Shown: one piece after another, positions 8,712-19,364 of the stretch | Layout of the letters: each line of letters opens with the position of its first letter | Numbering within the stretch: position 1 is the first letter of the stretch | Assembly: GCA_011763485.2 (NCBI GenBank) | Contig: JAANSK020270381.1 | Span: forward strand, 1 to 21,264 | Length of the DNA: 21,264 bases | Direction of reading: 5' to 3' | Source of the DNA: Isoetes engelmannii | Lineage: Eukaryota; Streptophyta; Lycopodiopsida; Isoetales; Isoetaceae | Program-made: the position numbers and the translations under genes | The notes under the pieces: generated by a model | What the model was told of the DNA's origin: nothing | Database searches by the model: none | Seen by the model: the letters and a program-made list of their open reading frames with translations, nothing else

Positions 8712-9330
8712 TCAGTAATTTTATATTGTAGCACATTAATGAAGGATGAGACTGGATGTATCATCATGTATATAATTATATAATTGCATATACATGCCTG
8801 CTTCCACGGGCGATCATTTTTTAATGGAATTTTAAAACTTTTGTTTGTCCGCAATTATTTATATAATAGTGAAAAGAACAATTTCTTGAAAACATTGGAA
8901 TGATGGTGTAGATTTAAGGATTTTGGTACGCAGTGGTGCTTCATTTGCCGTAAATCAGTTGTTCCTCCGATATGGAGTCGATGATGGAGTCCTCCTTTTT
9001 CATGTTTTCGGAGCAGTGCATGCTGAAAACAGTGCCAAATGTTGTAGGGCGTAAGCTAGGAATTGTAAATGATACACTAGAGCAATTGTCAAATTAATTC
9101 ACATTTGTCGTAAGTAAATGTGTATATTAACATTCACGAGAGCTGAAATAGCTATAGGAAAAGTACAAAGTTTAATTGTTTATTCGATGCTACCAAAAAC
9201 TCATGTATAACTCTTCTAATTTGTTTCAAGTGGTCTAAGAACTCAATTAAATTTGAACTTTTTTATTGATGGCAATTTTGCCAATTTGTTTAAGTGTTCT
9301 ATGTCACTGAAGAACTCAATTAAATTTGAG
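8712..9330. other. region downstream of PYD3 (3' UTR plus AT-rich spacer)
   Basis: AT-rich, with no clear canonical AATAAA near the PYD3 stop. A 19-bp sequence, AGAACTCAATTAAATTTGA, occurs at 9238 and 9311. No gene was seen. Confidence 0.4.
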
Positions 9331-9962
9331 TTTTTTTTTTTTTTTTGGAATGAATTCAGACTTTATTTAATCAAAGAATCAAATACGAGTATAAATGCAA
9401 AGGCAGGAATAAAATCTTAGAGGAAGGAAGGAAGCATATTTTATCTTAGAGGATAAGCAGAGACCCACTGAGTGAAGCAACCTGCTTAAGTATAAGAGCG
9501 TACATCCAAATACTCCTCAAAGATCAATCGTCTCTTACAAGAGGCAAGTAAAGAACAATGATACGACTTAGCAATGTGACCTTGAGTTTCTTGGAGAACA
9601 CGATTATCTGCCATATCCAGACCTTTGAAGATTACCAGTCTTCGTCTTTTTTAAATAGTCCAAAGCAACCATTCTGCAGTGAGATAAAAAGCCTGACTTT
9701 GTAACTCCATCCAGGTACTTGGGTAAATTGCCAAAAACACTTGTTGACTTGTTAATGAAACCTGAAAAAGGAAGAACAACCAATCCCACAAGTCTAAAGT
9801 GGTTACACATGAAAAAACAATACTCCATACATGATATTCTAGGGTTAAACTTGTGGACAAGCACGTAGATTTGTGAATCTAGCAAAGGGTTGGCAAAACT
9901 CGTGACAGGCACGCAGTTCAAAAAAACCACGCAAGAAAAAGTCTTATGAGAAAAATAAAATA
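9331..9962 (-). mobile_element. retrocopy-like insert on the minus strand, poly(A) end at 9331
   Basis: The + strand has 16 T at 9331-9346, preceded on the minus strand by AATAAA (complement of TTTATT at 9362-9367) about 15 nt upstream. This is the layout of a polyadenylated RNA copied into DNA. A minus-strand frame of 108 codons (9604-9930) lies upstream but I do not recognise the product. The 5' limit and a target-site duplication were not found, so the left end (toward 9962) is arbitrary. Confidence 0.45.
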
Positions 9963-10409
9963 GAAAAAAATTGTGAAATACCCTTATGTTTTGCTAAAAT
10001 TGTCTAAACGCCCCTCGTTTTGGAGGTATTTTTACGGAAATAACCCCAACCTTTTTACAATCATCCAAATCAAAATGTGTTCTTCAGATGGATTGTAGAG
10101 GAGGATGAAGTCTTTCCATCAAATTTCACAAGAACCGGAGTCCGCAATTTTAAGTTATGGTCTTCTAAATCCCTCTTAAATTCTTACAAATTTTAAGTGT
10201 TTAAAATCAGATAACTTGTGATTTCGGACTTCAATTTAAGTGATATTAGGTTTGCTGGAACGATCTCATCCTCCTCTACAATGCATCTGAAGAACACAAT
10301 CTCTTTAGGATCATTGCAGAAAAGTTACGGTCATTTCCATAAAAATACCCCCAAAACTAGGCGCGTCTGAACAATTTTAGCAAAACATAGGTATTTCATA
10401 GTTTTTTTC
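9963..10409. mobile_element. 447-bp foldback / MITE-like element with long inverted arms
   Basis: The left arm (from 9963) and right arm (to 10409) are inverted copies for about 200 bp each. The terminal consensus is GAAAAAAAYTRTGAAATACC; internal blocks TTTTGCTAAAATTGT, TGTGTTCTTCAGATG and ATTGTAGAGGAGGATGA occur in both arms. The flanks are AAATA on both sides (9958-9962, 10410-10414), a possible 5-bp target-site duplication. It encodes no protein. Family is unassigned; a Mutator-like or foldback non-autonomous element is possible. Confidence 0.75.
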
Positions 10410-10556
10410 AAATAGGGAAAAACTGTTAAATAAGAACTATATGTTTCTATAATAGGCTATATTTGTTTTAGTTGCTTGGGTGTGCAAAAAGCTTTGGCTC
10501 CGAACTTACGTTCTTGAAGGCATTAAACTGCGTGACCGATTCATTTGCCAATGGCT

Positions 10557-10795
10557 ATTTCAATACCTAGATCTACAATTAACATTATGTGTGACCCTAA
10601 GTTTGCCAATGCGAACAATGTGGTCAAGCTCATGTTAACATAGCTTTTGCTACAACGAGTGCACCCCTTGCCAGCAGGTATTTCAATACCTAGATCTACA
10701 ATTAACATTATGTGTGGCCCTAGGTTTGCCAGTGCGAACAATCTAGTCAAGCTCATGTTAACCTAGCTTTTTCTTCAACGAGTGCACCCCTGTTT
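10557..10795. repeat. 123-bp tandem duplication
   Basis: Two units start ATTTCAATACCTAGATCTAC at 10557 and 10680, with high identity through GAGTGCACCCCT. The repeat explains the internally repeated minus-strand open frame. The flanks (10410-10556, 10796-11236) hold nothing recognised. Confidence 0.9.
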
Positions 10796-11236
10796 ACTGA
10801 GACCTTTTTCCTTTTAGGTGGCCAAGCCATGCTATTCTAGATTAACTTCGGTCATCGATTTATTTGTCTTCATCCCTCCATGAGTTGCCTAAGGAGTAAA
10901 ACGATTGCTTTATCAATGCTGCAAGAGCCAATTTGACAGATTTGATTTGGTTTGGTTATGAAGGAGCATGCCCAACTAAGTTCTGCATCTTGCAGCAGGC
11001 ACTTAGTCATCATTAACCTCTCATATCCTTTTTACTTCATCCCTTTTAGTAGTTCCTTAAAGCAACCAGTTGCTGGTTCATGTCTTAAGCTACACAATTA
11101 ACTAACATAAATATTATTATCCCATGCACAAGCATATGCATTTACACTTTAAAGCACTCCAATCACTCCTAACCAATATAAATAGTTCTCTCATAACAAG
11201 CAATACTTTATCACCACACTTCGTTCTTTGGAACAG

Positions 11237-11400
11237 GACCTTATGCAGAGTTGGAAAGGTCATTCTTCAGATCCCTTGATGCACAATTAACTAAGGTGCA
11301 TAATTTCTACAAGAAGAAAAAGGCCAAATTGCTAAATAGAGCAAATGCGTTAGGTGGACAACTTGAAGCACTGTATCACGTGAAGTTGCAGCTTAACTGA
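11237..11400 (+). pseudogene. orphan SPX-domain exon (PHO1-type)
   Basis: After an AG at 11235-11236 the frame reads PYAELERSFFRSLDAQLTKV, then HNFYKKKKAKLLNRANALGG and QLEALYHVKLQLN, ending at TGA 11398-11400. This matches the second half of an SPX domain (the LDxELxKVNxFYxxK pattern of PHO1 and related phosphate-homeostasis proteins). The N-terminal SPX helix, the remaining SPX helices and any EXS domain were not found nearby. It is most likely a decayed or transposed exon. A few bases on, EDF*DPRIDINMESEK (11421-11470) may be more of the same relic. Confidence 0.6.
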
Positions 11401-13091
11401 TCAAATAAATGCATGAATAATGAAGATTTTTAGGATCCACGTATAGACATCAACATGGAATCAGAAAAAGGTAAAACCGTCCTAGAACTCAGAATCATAA
11501 TGTGGCTATATCGCTTTGGTCTTTTCTAATCAATTTTGATGCAATAGATGCATTATTTGCTCCTTGTGACCTCCCTGAGAAATATACAGAAATTAGAAAA
11601 TTCCAAGAAACTATGTGCATTTCTCCAGCATAAACAAGCTTTTCCTGTTCCCCATATTCCATAATAGCGTTAATATGTAATAGTATTTGGCTGAATTCCT
11701 TCTCTTGCATTTTCTGGAATACCTTGATCCCTACCTGGCAAGCACAATCATTACTGCACTCCAAATATTATAATCATGCTACTAAAAACCTTGCATGCCA
11801 ACCTAATGTCACTAGATATGACACACCTGTTGATAAATGCAGTTCCTAAAACAACTTCCATCTCCAACTTTAATTTTGATGCAATCTGCACGAATCATTA
11901 TTGCTTCTTTGTCAAAAATATACAATCATTGCATTGATTGACGATCATTGTCAAGGTTAAAGGCTTCAAGATGCATCTGCTGGTAGACTGGGACGGATTC
12001 CCCTCTATATTCAATATGATTGGTTGATGCATGCTGACACAACTTGAACAGAAATAGAAATCATTGCTATTCATCTAATGCAACACAAAAAATACTTGAT
12101 GTGCAACCTCTGGATCTCAATACTTGCCACACATATTGAGGAGTCTATTCCCAGTAATAACACCTCATTATAGTCCCTTGCTATGAATGTAGCCATGTAT
12201 GAGTTTAGCATCTGCTACAGTAACAAGTATTACAAAAGCATTTATCCTTTTCTTGTGACCTGGGTTGGACATATGCTTTTAAGAATCATTCGCCTCAACT
12301 GGCTGTGTGTACTCATAAAAACTGATAAAATTGCAATGCTGCTGAGTTTCCAAAGGAATCCCGCCAAGGCTATATGAAGCTATATTCGTGCAACGATACA
12401 AGAGCTCGGGATCAACGGGTTAAAGCTCTCTGATAGTCTTCAGAGCTAGCAAATGCCAAAACATAGAAACCAGATATAGCTTAATCAGCAAAAGTTTGTA
12501 ATTCCGTTCGAGAGTAGCAGCCAGAGGAAAACTAAACACAGCATTATCTACATGTCAGTAATCATAAAATGATTTTTGGTTTTCAGACCATGTCTGCCTA
12601 AAAATCAAAAACTCTATGGACATTAGGATCTGCAGGAACTAAAAACAACATAAAGCAACATGAAAAACGTTATGAATAGAAGCAGGCCTAGAAATGTTAG
12701 AATTTGACCTGATGACTAGGTTTGACTGCTGAGTCGTCATTTGATGACATGACATCTTCCATAATAGGAGATCCCTACCATTGTACTATTTACTCACGCA
12801 TTGTATCCCTTTATTTCCTAAAGCGTTCACATTTTCTACAGGGGAGAGATTTGAGCTTTGGAACTTGTTATTCACATTAAGAAAAATTAATCTGCAGCTA
12901 TGAACATGCTGCCAAATGCTTCTAATTAACCGGCCAACCAGTATAGAATGAGAACAAAATAATTTACTAAACAATGTTCCACGGTATTATTTGCAAACAA
13001 ACTTAGATAATTGTATGTAAGGTTGCCCTGAGTTCTATTAAAATACCTCTCAAGATAGATACAATGATCCTAGTATTGGAAATGCACGGCA
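11401..13091. other. intergenic, no gene recognised
   Basis: AT-rich sequence between the SPX relic and the IES6 stop. Open frames are at most 89 codons (minus strand, 11495-11764) and show no known family. The right end probably contains the IES6 3' UTR, without a clear AATAAA. Confidence 0.4.
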
Positions 13092-15611
13092 TCATTTGAG
13101 TACAACTGCAGCATTTCGAAGAGATAAATAGCCTTGCACAAGTTCATCTGAGAGGGCTCTAATTCTTTTGAAAACATCCGCATTCGCATAACGAAGCTTC
13201 GTTCTTGGGTCAGTGTATGGAGCCTGCCAATACAGCACTAAAAGAGATAAGAAACTAACCTTTACTGATAAACTTAAAGCAAGCAAAGAAATGCATGAAC
13301 ACCTACGACGGTGTCCTTTCTTTCTAAGTGCGATGATCGTTGGAGCCAGAACTGGATACAAACATCATAAAAAGGAAAGAAGAACTAAGACTATGAAAAC
13401 ACCAGGACCAGAAATTGTTGAAACTTTTGAATGTAATAGGCAACACTTAACAAATCAATTTGTACTTACACTTCGTGCCACTATGTATCATCATTTTTCA
13501 CTTAGAAAGCTTATGTTCTCTTCCATCTTGATTAGATTTGGGCTCATCTCTGACATGGCATTTGTAATGAATCTTGCATGAATTGAAGAGATTGTCAGAT
13601 ATAATCTTCTCGGAAATTGGGGATTTCAAAAGCCTGCATGCTGAGTTCTCCAAGAGGCTAATCCTTGTTAGACTTGAGAAGACCGTGAGATCTGGCCTAT
13701 TTTCTGGAAGGTGGCAAAGGCTGGTCAAATTTCAGGAGTAGCGCTCCCGCCTTCAGCGAGTTGTTTTGAGGTAAAATCCATACAATTAGGTCGGACTTGA
13801 TCAGTTGTAGGTTAGAAGTCTTGGGTTGGCAATTGTGAAAGCGCAAGAATCTGAGTGTTTGGATCAGTTTTTGTGTTTCTTACATCAAGGTTTCAAGCAT
13901 TGTTACAATGAAGAGCTTGATTGAAAATTTCGGAGATTTTGTTTATGAAGAGGATCAATGAAGAAAACCTAGTCTCAGATGCGTCTAACTTTGGGACTAA
14001 CGTCTAAAAAGATGACTCTAAAGATTGTCCTGAAGTCAACTTGCAGACAAGGCTCTTGACCATCACAAAGCCCTTGTTAATGCAGATTTAAGAAGAGAGT
14101 TGAAACATTGTAAGACCTTCAAAGAGCTTCGAAGTTCATGTAAAACACGTGCACATCGCAAGGAATGGGCATACAGATGCTTATTAAGGTCAAGATGAAT
14201 CAGTCTTAAAACTTGCAAGAACATGAACAAGCATTAAGACATCGTAGCTGCAGTACAGCATTAGTCATTCCACTGCTGAGGGTAAATAACCACTAGTGTC
14301 AAAAACTCAGAACAACATTACGCGGATGTTTAATAAAGTAGAAGCATGCAGACCAAAATTTGCCTGGTCCTTTCTATGACACAAGATAAATGGACTGATT
14401 AGCTTGATCAAAATTGCAATCCTTGGTAATACTAAGCTATCATGTGCAGAAATGTGGAAATAGAGCTGAGTTGTGCTAGGGGTGCCTGTGAGAGAGAAAT
14501 GGAAGTTAGTCTATGTGTCAGAATATAATAAAACTTAGACTATCAGTTGTATCATAGATGAGTGGGTGCATTATCCGTGTCATCATGCTAACATGGCTCA
14601 TTAGGCCATGTACAATCATTTTTCCTTCGACGGTTTTCTTTCATCTTGATTAGTCATTACACAGTCTTCAACATTACACATGCAAATGCATAGGAGGTAA
14701 AAAAATTCGACTGTAAAACTGAAATTTTCAGGCAACGTAAGTCCTCAAACATTCAAGTAACAAAATTTGCTAGACCTATTTTGATTAAAAGGAATAATAC
14801 TTAGGTGGCACCAATCATGCCACAGGCATCAATAACATTTTAAAATACCATCACACTTAAATAAAAAAATTGCTTCTAACGAGAAAATAAAGATACCATA
14901 ATATGAAAGTTCAGTAAGGAGATGCATTCCAGCTTTGAAATGGTTGTAGTGCACTATTTGAATGCCTAAGCTTACAACTTTCCTGCCAGTAAGATTAACA
15001 TTTGGAGCTGATTTTACAGAGAACATTGTTTTTCTCCAACATAAGTAAGTGCAGTTTGCTGAAACAACTTAGACACAACTATCTGGCGTCAAATAGCAAA
15101 GGGCTTCTTTCCTTTAGTTTTCTAACTCAATGACCAGGACGGGTATCCAAAAGTCTATATTCTCTCATCTTTGAATAGAATTACGTAGAACAACGTAGAA
15201 TGACTTACCTCAAAGCCTGAGATATCACAGTATTTCTTTGGAGGGTACATTGAAGGAGGAGCCTCGATATTAACGTCTAGAAGCCAAATTTATCAGTACT
15301 AAATAGCCCATCCCAGCTTTGACGAAGACAGAATGCTTACAATTAGGTTCATTAGGTGGATAAAGATGCAAGTTTTCGGCTTGAATCATCTGCTTGAGAT
15401 GCTTCCAATGCCTGCCTCTGGCTTGCCCTTTAGGATAGCGTTCCAGTAATTGCGACCTTTTGAAAGGAAGAAAAGCCGGTAGCAACGCTTCTGATGTCTC
15501 AGCTAACTCTTGCAAAGCAGCAGATGCATGCCCACCCATTGGCAGAGCATCCCTGCTCCATGACGGCGTTGATGGAGATGCACAAGCTTCGTTAACAGCC
15601 TTCCTTTTCAT
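13092..15611 (-). CDS. IES6: INO80 chromatin-remodelling complex subunit IES6 (YL1_C domain)
   Basis: Three exons on the minus strand (15611-15341, 15276-15209, 13223-13092) encode 156 residues. Exon 1 carries the plant signature [14 protein letters not shown], then [15 protein letters not shown] and PPNEPN. Exon 2 gives [10 protein letters not shown] and [10 protein letters not shown]; exon 3 gives [20 protein letters not shown] and ends NAAVVLK. YCDxxGFxAxYTDPRTxLRYAN is the YL1_C domain (about residues 106-135). In INO80, Ies6 works with Arp5 in nucleosome and H2A.Z handling; it is nuclear. Junctions are T|GTAAGC...CTAG|AC (codon Tyr91 split, 64-bp intron) and GAG|GTAAGT...TTGGCAG|GCT (1985-bp intron). 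The start is the ATG at 15611; residues 1-49 are unconserved, slightly longer than in the Arabidopsis protein as I recall it. No defects were seen. Confidence 0.9.
13224..15208 (-). other. 1985-bp second intron of IES6
   Basis: No transposon was recognised inside. A + strand frame of 57 sense codons after a TGA (about 13581-13740, reading [20 protein letters not shown]) looks coherent but matches nothing I know. The rest is AT-rich without notable repeats. Confidence 0.6.
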
Positions 15612-16133
15612 TCTCCGGCTAGGTTACGCCTCGAATCTACATCTTTATATGCCAGCACCCTGTGGACCACTAGAAGTAACAACCCAGATGGGGTCTGGGT
15701 TTGCAATTTTGCAAGATCTATAGAGATTATATGGTTGATTTTGAAGCTGACGAAGCGTATGAGGTCTGAGTTTGCAATTTTGCAAGATTTATAGAGATTA
15801 TATGGTTGATTTTGAACCTGATGAAGCATATCAGGTCTGGATTTGCAGTAATTGCAAGGATTTATTCATACAATTAGATGTTCAATTATACTTGTTATTT
15901 TACTTGTCTACTTCACAGTTGTCCTATTATTATCTATTTATTAAATTTGGTTTTTTCGGCATTCCGAAAACTTTTTGGAATTTTTTCTTAATTCGATTTC
16001 CTATGATTTCAAGGGTTTTATCTGCCGGAAAAAAATTCCGATCTTCCAGAAATCGGGCAAATTTTTTTAGCCTTGATTTTGGGTTCCAATTTTGCCCCTT
16101 TCTAATTTCCCCCTTACATGCATGGCTTGCATG
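15612..16133. other. IES6 upstream region (5' UTR/promoter side)
   Basis: Contains the 71-bp tandem duplication and a T-rich stretch with a TTTTCGGCATTCCGAAAA hairpin (about 15951-15970). No convincing TATA box for the minus strand was identified. No other gene was seen. Confidence 0.4.
15692..15845. repeat. 71-bp tandem duplication upstream of IES6
   Basis: GGTCTG marks unit starts at 15692, 15763 and 15834, giving two full units and the start of a third, with few differences. It begins 81 bp upstream of the IES6 ATG, so it lies in the 5' UTR or proximal promoter. The minus-strand open frame across it is an artefact of the repeat. Confidence 0.9.
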
Positions 16134-16243
16134 CTCGCATGGCTTGCTTGCATGGCGTGCATGCTCGCATGGCTTGCTTGCGTGGCGTGCATGCTTGCAT
16201 GGCATGCATGCTCGCATGGCTGCATGGCGTGCATGCTTGCATG
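16118..16243. repeat. CATGCA/GCATGG-rich minisatellite (about 30-bp unit)
   Basis: The 30-bp unit starts CTCGCATGGCTTGCTTGCAT (16134), repeats at 16164, and then continues as shortened variants to about 16243. Many GCATGC and CATGCATG palindromes are present (RY motif, CATGCA). Both strands are open as Ala/Cys/His/Met-rich frames because of the repeat. Confidence 0.9.
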
Positions 16244-17880
16244 GTCAAGGGAGTAGCTAGCTATAAAGATGCTCGGGGGAGAGCTCAGAGGGCATTCAAT
16301 ATTCATGCCGAGCTCATGGTTGGGTGACGAGTATAGCTAGCACGTCATTTGTGCATTTCAGTCAAGATGCATTAAAGATTGCCATTTAACTGACTTTAGC
16401 TTTGGTGTATATGCCTTTGTAGAAATTCATAAAGGGATGCACAACACAACAGGAAGGGGCATTACTTCAGGTGAATCTTAGGCTTCCTGTATAAGTTTAA
16501 ACTATGTTGTTGTTGAAGCAAGATGGAGGCCATATATGGATTTTGTTAAGTTGTCTATTTTAAATGATTTGGTAATGTTCCAAGTCACCAAGAGCATCAT
16601 TCTATTGAGAAGGCTTTACATAAGTGGTCTTGAAAATCATCGTAAGTGCAGATTCATTTCTATTTTATTTGCTTCATTGATACAGTTCAGTTTGATCCAA
16701 TTGGACATAGCAAGGATAATTATTTTAGAATTTTTTTTCCTTGCGTCCTCTTAGCTGAATTGTTTTTGTCGATGATAACATATGTCTTTGTTGTGTTTCT
16801 TTTGGCCAATCTTAGAGATCTGTTAGATGTGCTTATTAGAGATTTTGCCATGTTTCTTTGGCCAATTGTAGAGATATATTAAGCGTGCTTATTGGAGATT
16901 TTGTCGTCTTATGCAGAGATGAATAAGTGCACATTTGATGGCTATCTTAGTCCCAAACAGGTTTATCCATGTTTTGTTATGTGGTAAGTGAAGTTCAATC
17001 AATGTCTACTATAAGATATTTTCTGCCATATATCAAGTTCGACTGAAACAATCTAGAAACTTTTGCGATTGATGTTAATGCTAATGTCTGGTTATTACGC
17101 TGAGGGGCTCATTTCTTATGGGGAGCCGGGCATGAGTTGTGGAGAGCCTGACATGCTGTTTATATTCAACATGACCTGTCATTTAGTTGCTTGATATCAA
17201 ATTTTAAGTTTCTTTTTGAACCGTTGCCTTTGTTTGCTCGGATCTGGCATAGTGTCATCTTTAATTTGGGTGCAGCAAGATCTTCATGATAAGTGTGGCT
17301 TCTCCAAGAATTCGAATTGTTCTTCTACAACTTGCCTAAAGAATCACTGCTAGAGAGGTAAGATATGCTCATGCATGTCCTATTGTTAGTAATGTCCATG
17401 TTCATACACGTAATTTTATGTGAGTTATATGCATGCCTTATAAATAGTTGGCAATATTAACCTTTTGTTAAACTAGGTTCTTCTTATATATGGGATCAAT
17501 AACCAAACTTATTGAAACATTCAAGTTTGTGTAAAGTTCAGAGCAGCATGGCCACTCCCAGTTGTTACATGCTAACCCATAGCCGCATGGCATGTGCAAA
17601 ACGTTTTCTTTGGTGGGCACATGCAAAACTTTTTCTTCTGGTGGATATATATAGTTATGATTCTAGCTACTGTTTGCAACTTAGGTGTCTAAGAAGATTA
17701 TGATTGTTCTTATTATGAGTTCTAGCTCAGTCTTTGCACTCAGGAATGTTGCAAGCTCAGCTCATATTGGCATGCATATTTTGGATGTGGCAAGTGCTTT
17801 ACAATTTGCAGAGTGTAATCAAATTATGCATATGGACGATAACAATAGCATGGTTTAGTATTGTTTAAATTGTCTATCTC
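16244..17880. other. no gene recognised; small duplications
   Basis: A 57-bp tandem duplication (16794-16850, 16851-16907) contains a GGCCAAT box in each unit. A 27-28-bp duplication lies at about 17588-17643 (CATGCAAAAC and TTTTTCTTCTGGTGG in the second unit). A possible exon-like stretch after GTGCAG at about 17275, ending AG|GTAAGAT near 17359, encodes a Cys/Ser/Asn-rich peptide with a stop and is not supported as a gene. Confidence 0.4.
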
Positions 17881-17888
17881 TATCGGCT

Positions 17889-17913
17889 ATATGGAAATGG
17901 AAATGGAAATGGA
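17889..17913 (+). repeat. short (ATGGAA)n microsatellite
   Basis: About four units of ATGGAA, ending in GGAGATG, just before the 187-bp duplication. Confidence 0.7.
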
Positions 17914-17954
17914 GATGTTAAAGAGTTTAGAGGGTCGAACATAACTAAATGCAC

Positions 17955-18240
17955 CCGTCATTTGCAGTCCATTCATATGGTCCATGTCATGAAGCAAATA
18001 GAGTAGATGGTTCTTCATTAGTGCATACATGTTTAAATATGTGATTTGGACAATGACAGCAGTTGAAGACAACTTGCTTAGGGCTTAGACATATTGATGC
18101 TATCTCTTTTGCCTTCAATATCTGAAGAGCACCCATTGTAGCAGCCATTTGCAGTCCATTCATATAGGCCATGTCATGAAGCAAATAGAGTAGATGGGTC
18201 TCCATCAGTTCGTACATGTTCAAATATGTGATTTGAACAA
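17955..18240. repeat. 187-bp-offset direct duplication
   Basis: TTTGCAGTCCATTCATAT starts at 17961 and 18148. Similarity runs on through CATGTCATGAAGCAAATAGA and ATATGTGATTTG in both. On the minus strand both copies read HLLYLLHDM...MNGLQM, so a coding origin is possible, but I do not recognise the family. Confidence 0.75.
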
Positions 18241-19080
18241 TTTTGTAAATTAGCAGTTATGTTAAGTTTATGTAATTAGCAATTATGTTAGCGGCTAGCG
18301 GCGGTTGCAATAAAAGTTTACTGATTACTGAACATGCATGTGTTATTTTTAGTGTAAATTGTGATGTGACGGCGAGTATGAACATATGTTAGCACAAAGT
18401 TGAGCATAATCCATTTTTTTTCCATGACACTATTATTTCTACCTTTGGTTCCTACATTGTCTTTGTATTTTTTTTATTCCCATATATTAATGCTACGACT
18501 TATATTCCTTTCCTAAAAGCATAATATAACTTCATATATTATCATTTGGATTCATCAATTACATAAGCCGTTGATCCCTTGCACATTGTGAGTTATGGTT
18601 GTAGAGTCTCAAGACCATGAAAGGGGATTATGGTTGTCCTCTATAGCCAAACAATTATATGTTGGAGTTTTAGAGACAATTATTGTAGCATGGAAATTAA
18701 CTTGATGTCGCTCCATTCCCTTCCCACTCCAGTATACCAACTCCAATGTAAGGTTTTGTTGCCAAAGCATGAAGACTGGGCAAAACTTCCAAATGCAAGG
18801 AATAAGTTCAGTTCCTACAACATAATCGGATTTATGCCCAGCAACGCCGGGCACCCGTCACTAGTACTTGTTATTTTATTTTCTCTACCTAATGAACCAT
18901 TTACCTGCTCGTCATAAATTTGCCTCTGCTCAAATTTATAAGTATATAAATGGAGAGATGAAAATGAAGAGAAAAAAAGGAGGCTTAAAGAGACAAAGAA
19001 GAAAAACAAAGAAAAAGGGGCATGAAAGAAAAGCAAATAAAGCTGGGTATGAAGAGGAGATGGCTGAGTATCAAATAAGT
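18241..19080. other. AT-rich stretch, no gene recognised
   Basis: Open frames reach 95 codons (18630-18917 +), with no recognised motif. The segment 18957-19080 is purine-rich and reads as a Lys/Arg-rich peptide, which is a composition effect. Confidence 0.4.
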
Positions 19081-19256
19081 TAGGGAGATCACAAAGGAGG
19101 TCTTTATATGTAAGATGAGATCACAAAGGAGGCCTTTATATGTAAGATGGTTTATTTTTGTCTATTATTATTGGGATTAGATAAGTTAGGGAGATCACAA
19201 AGGAGGTCTTTATATGTAAGATGGCTTATCTTTGTCTATTAGTATTGGAATTAGTA
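19080..19256 (+). repeat. three copies of an AGATCACAAAGGAGG unit
   Basis: AGATCACAAAGGAGG(T/C)CTTT, followed by ATATGTAAGATG, occurs at 19086, 19118 and 19192. The first and third copies share the longer flank AGTTAGGG, and the second and third share TTTGTCTATTA downstream, so at least two duplication steps took place. Confidence 0.9.
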
Positions 19257-19364
19257 TTGGGACAGGGGCAAAGCAATTTGACTAGCTTTAACTGCAACAT
19301 TGCTCATGGCTTGCCAATATTGGGTGTCAGGTACATTGGTTGGCACCCATTAGACATAAATTTT

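Noticed and set aside
10541-10756. Minus-strand frame with an internal protein repeat
   Set aside because: The repeat is explained by the 123-bp DNA duplication, and no domain is recognisable.
11495-11764. 89-codon minus-strand frame
   Set aside because: No recognised family and no splice or conservation support.
13213-13581. 122-codon plus-strand frame overlapping IES6 exon 3
   Set aside because: It is partly a shadow of the IES6 exon and its intron; the peptide has no domain.
16118-16243. CRISPR-like array
   Set aside because: The units abut without unique spacers, and the context is a plant nuclear genome.
16067-16327. Met/His/Ala/Cys-rich frames on both strands
   Set aside because: They are translations of the GCATGG minisatellite.
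18868-19083. Lys/Arg-rich small protein resembling a nuclear or ribosomal tail
   Set aside because: The purine-rich stretch gives basic residues by composition, with no family match.
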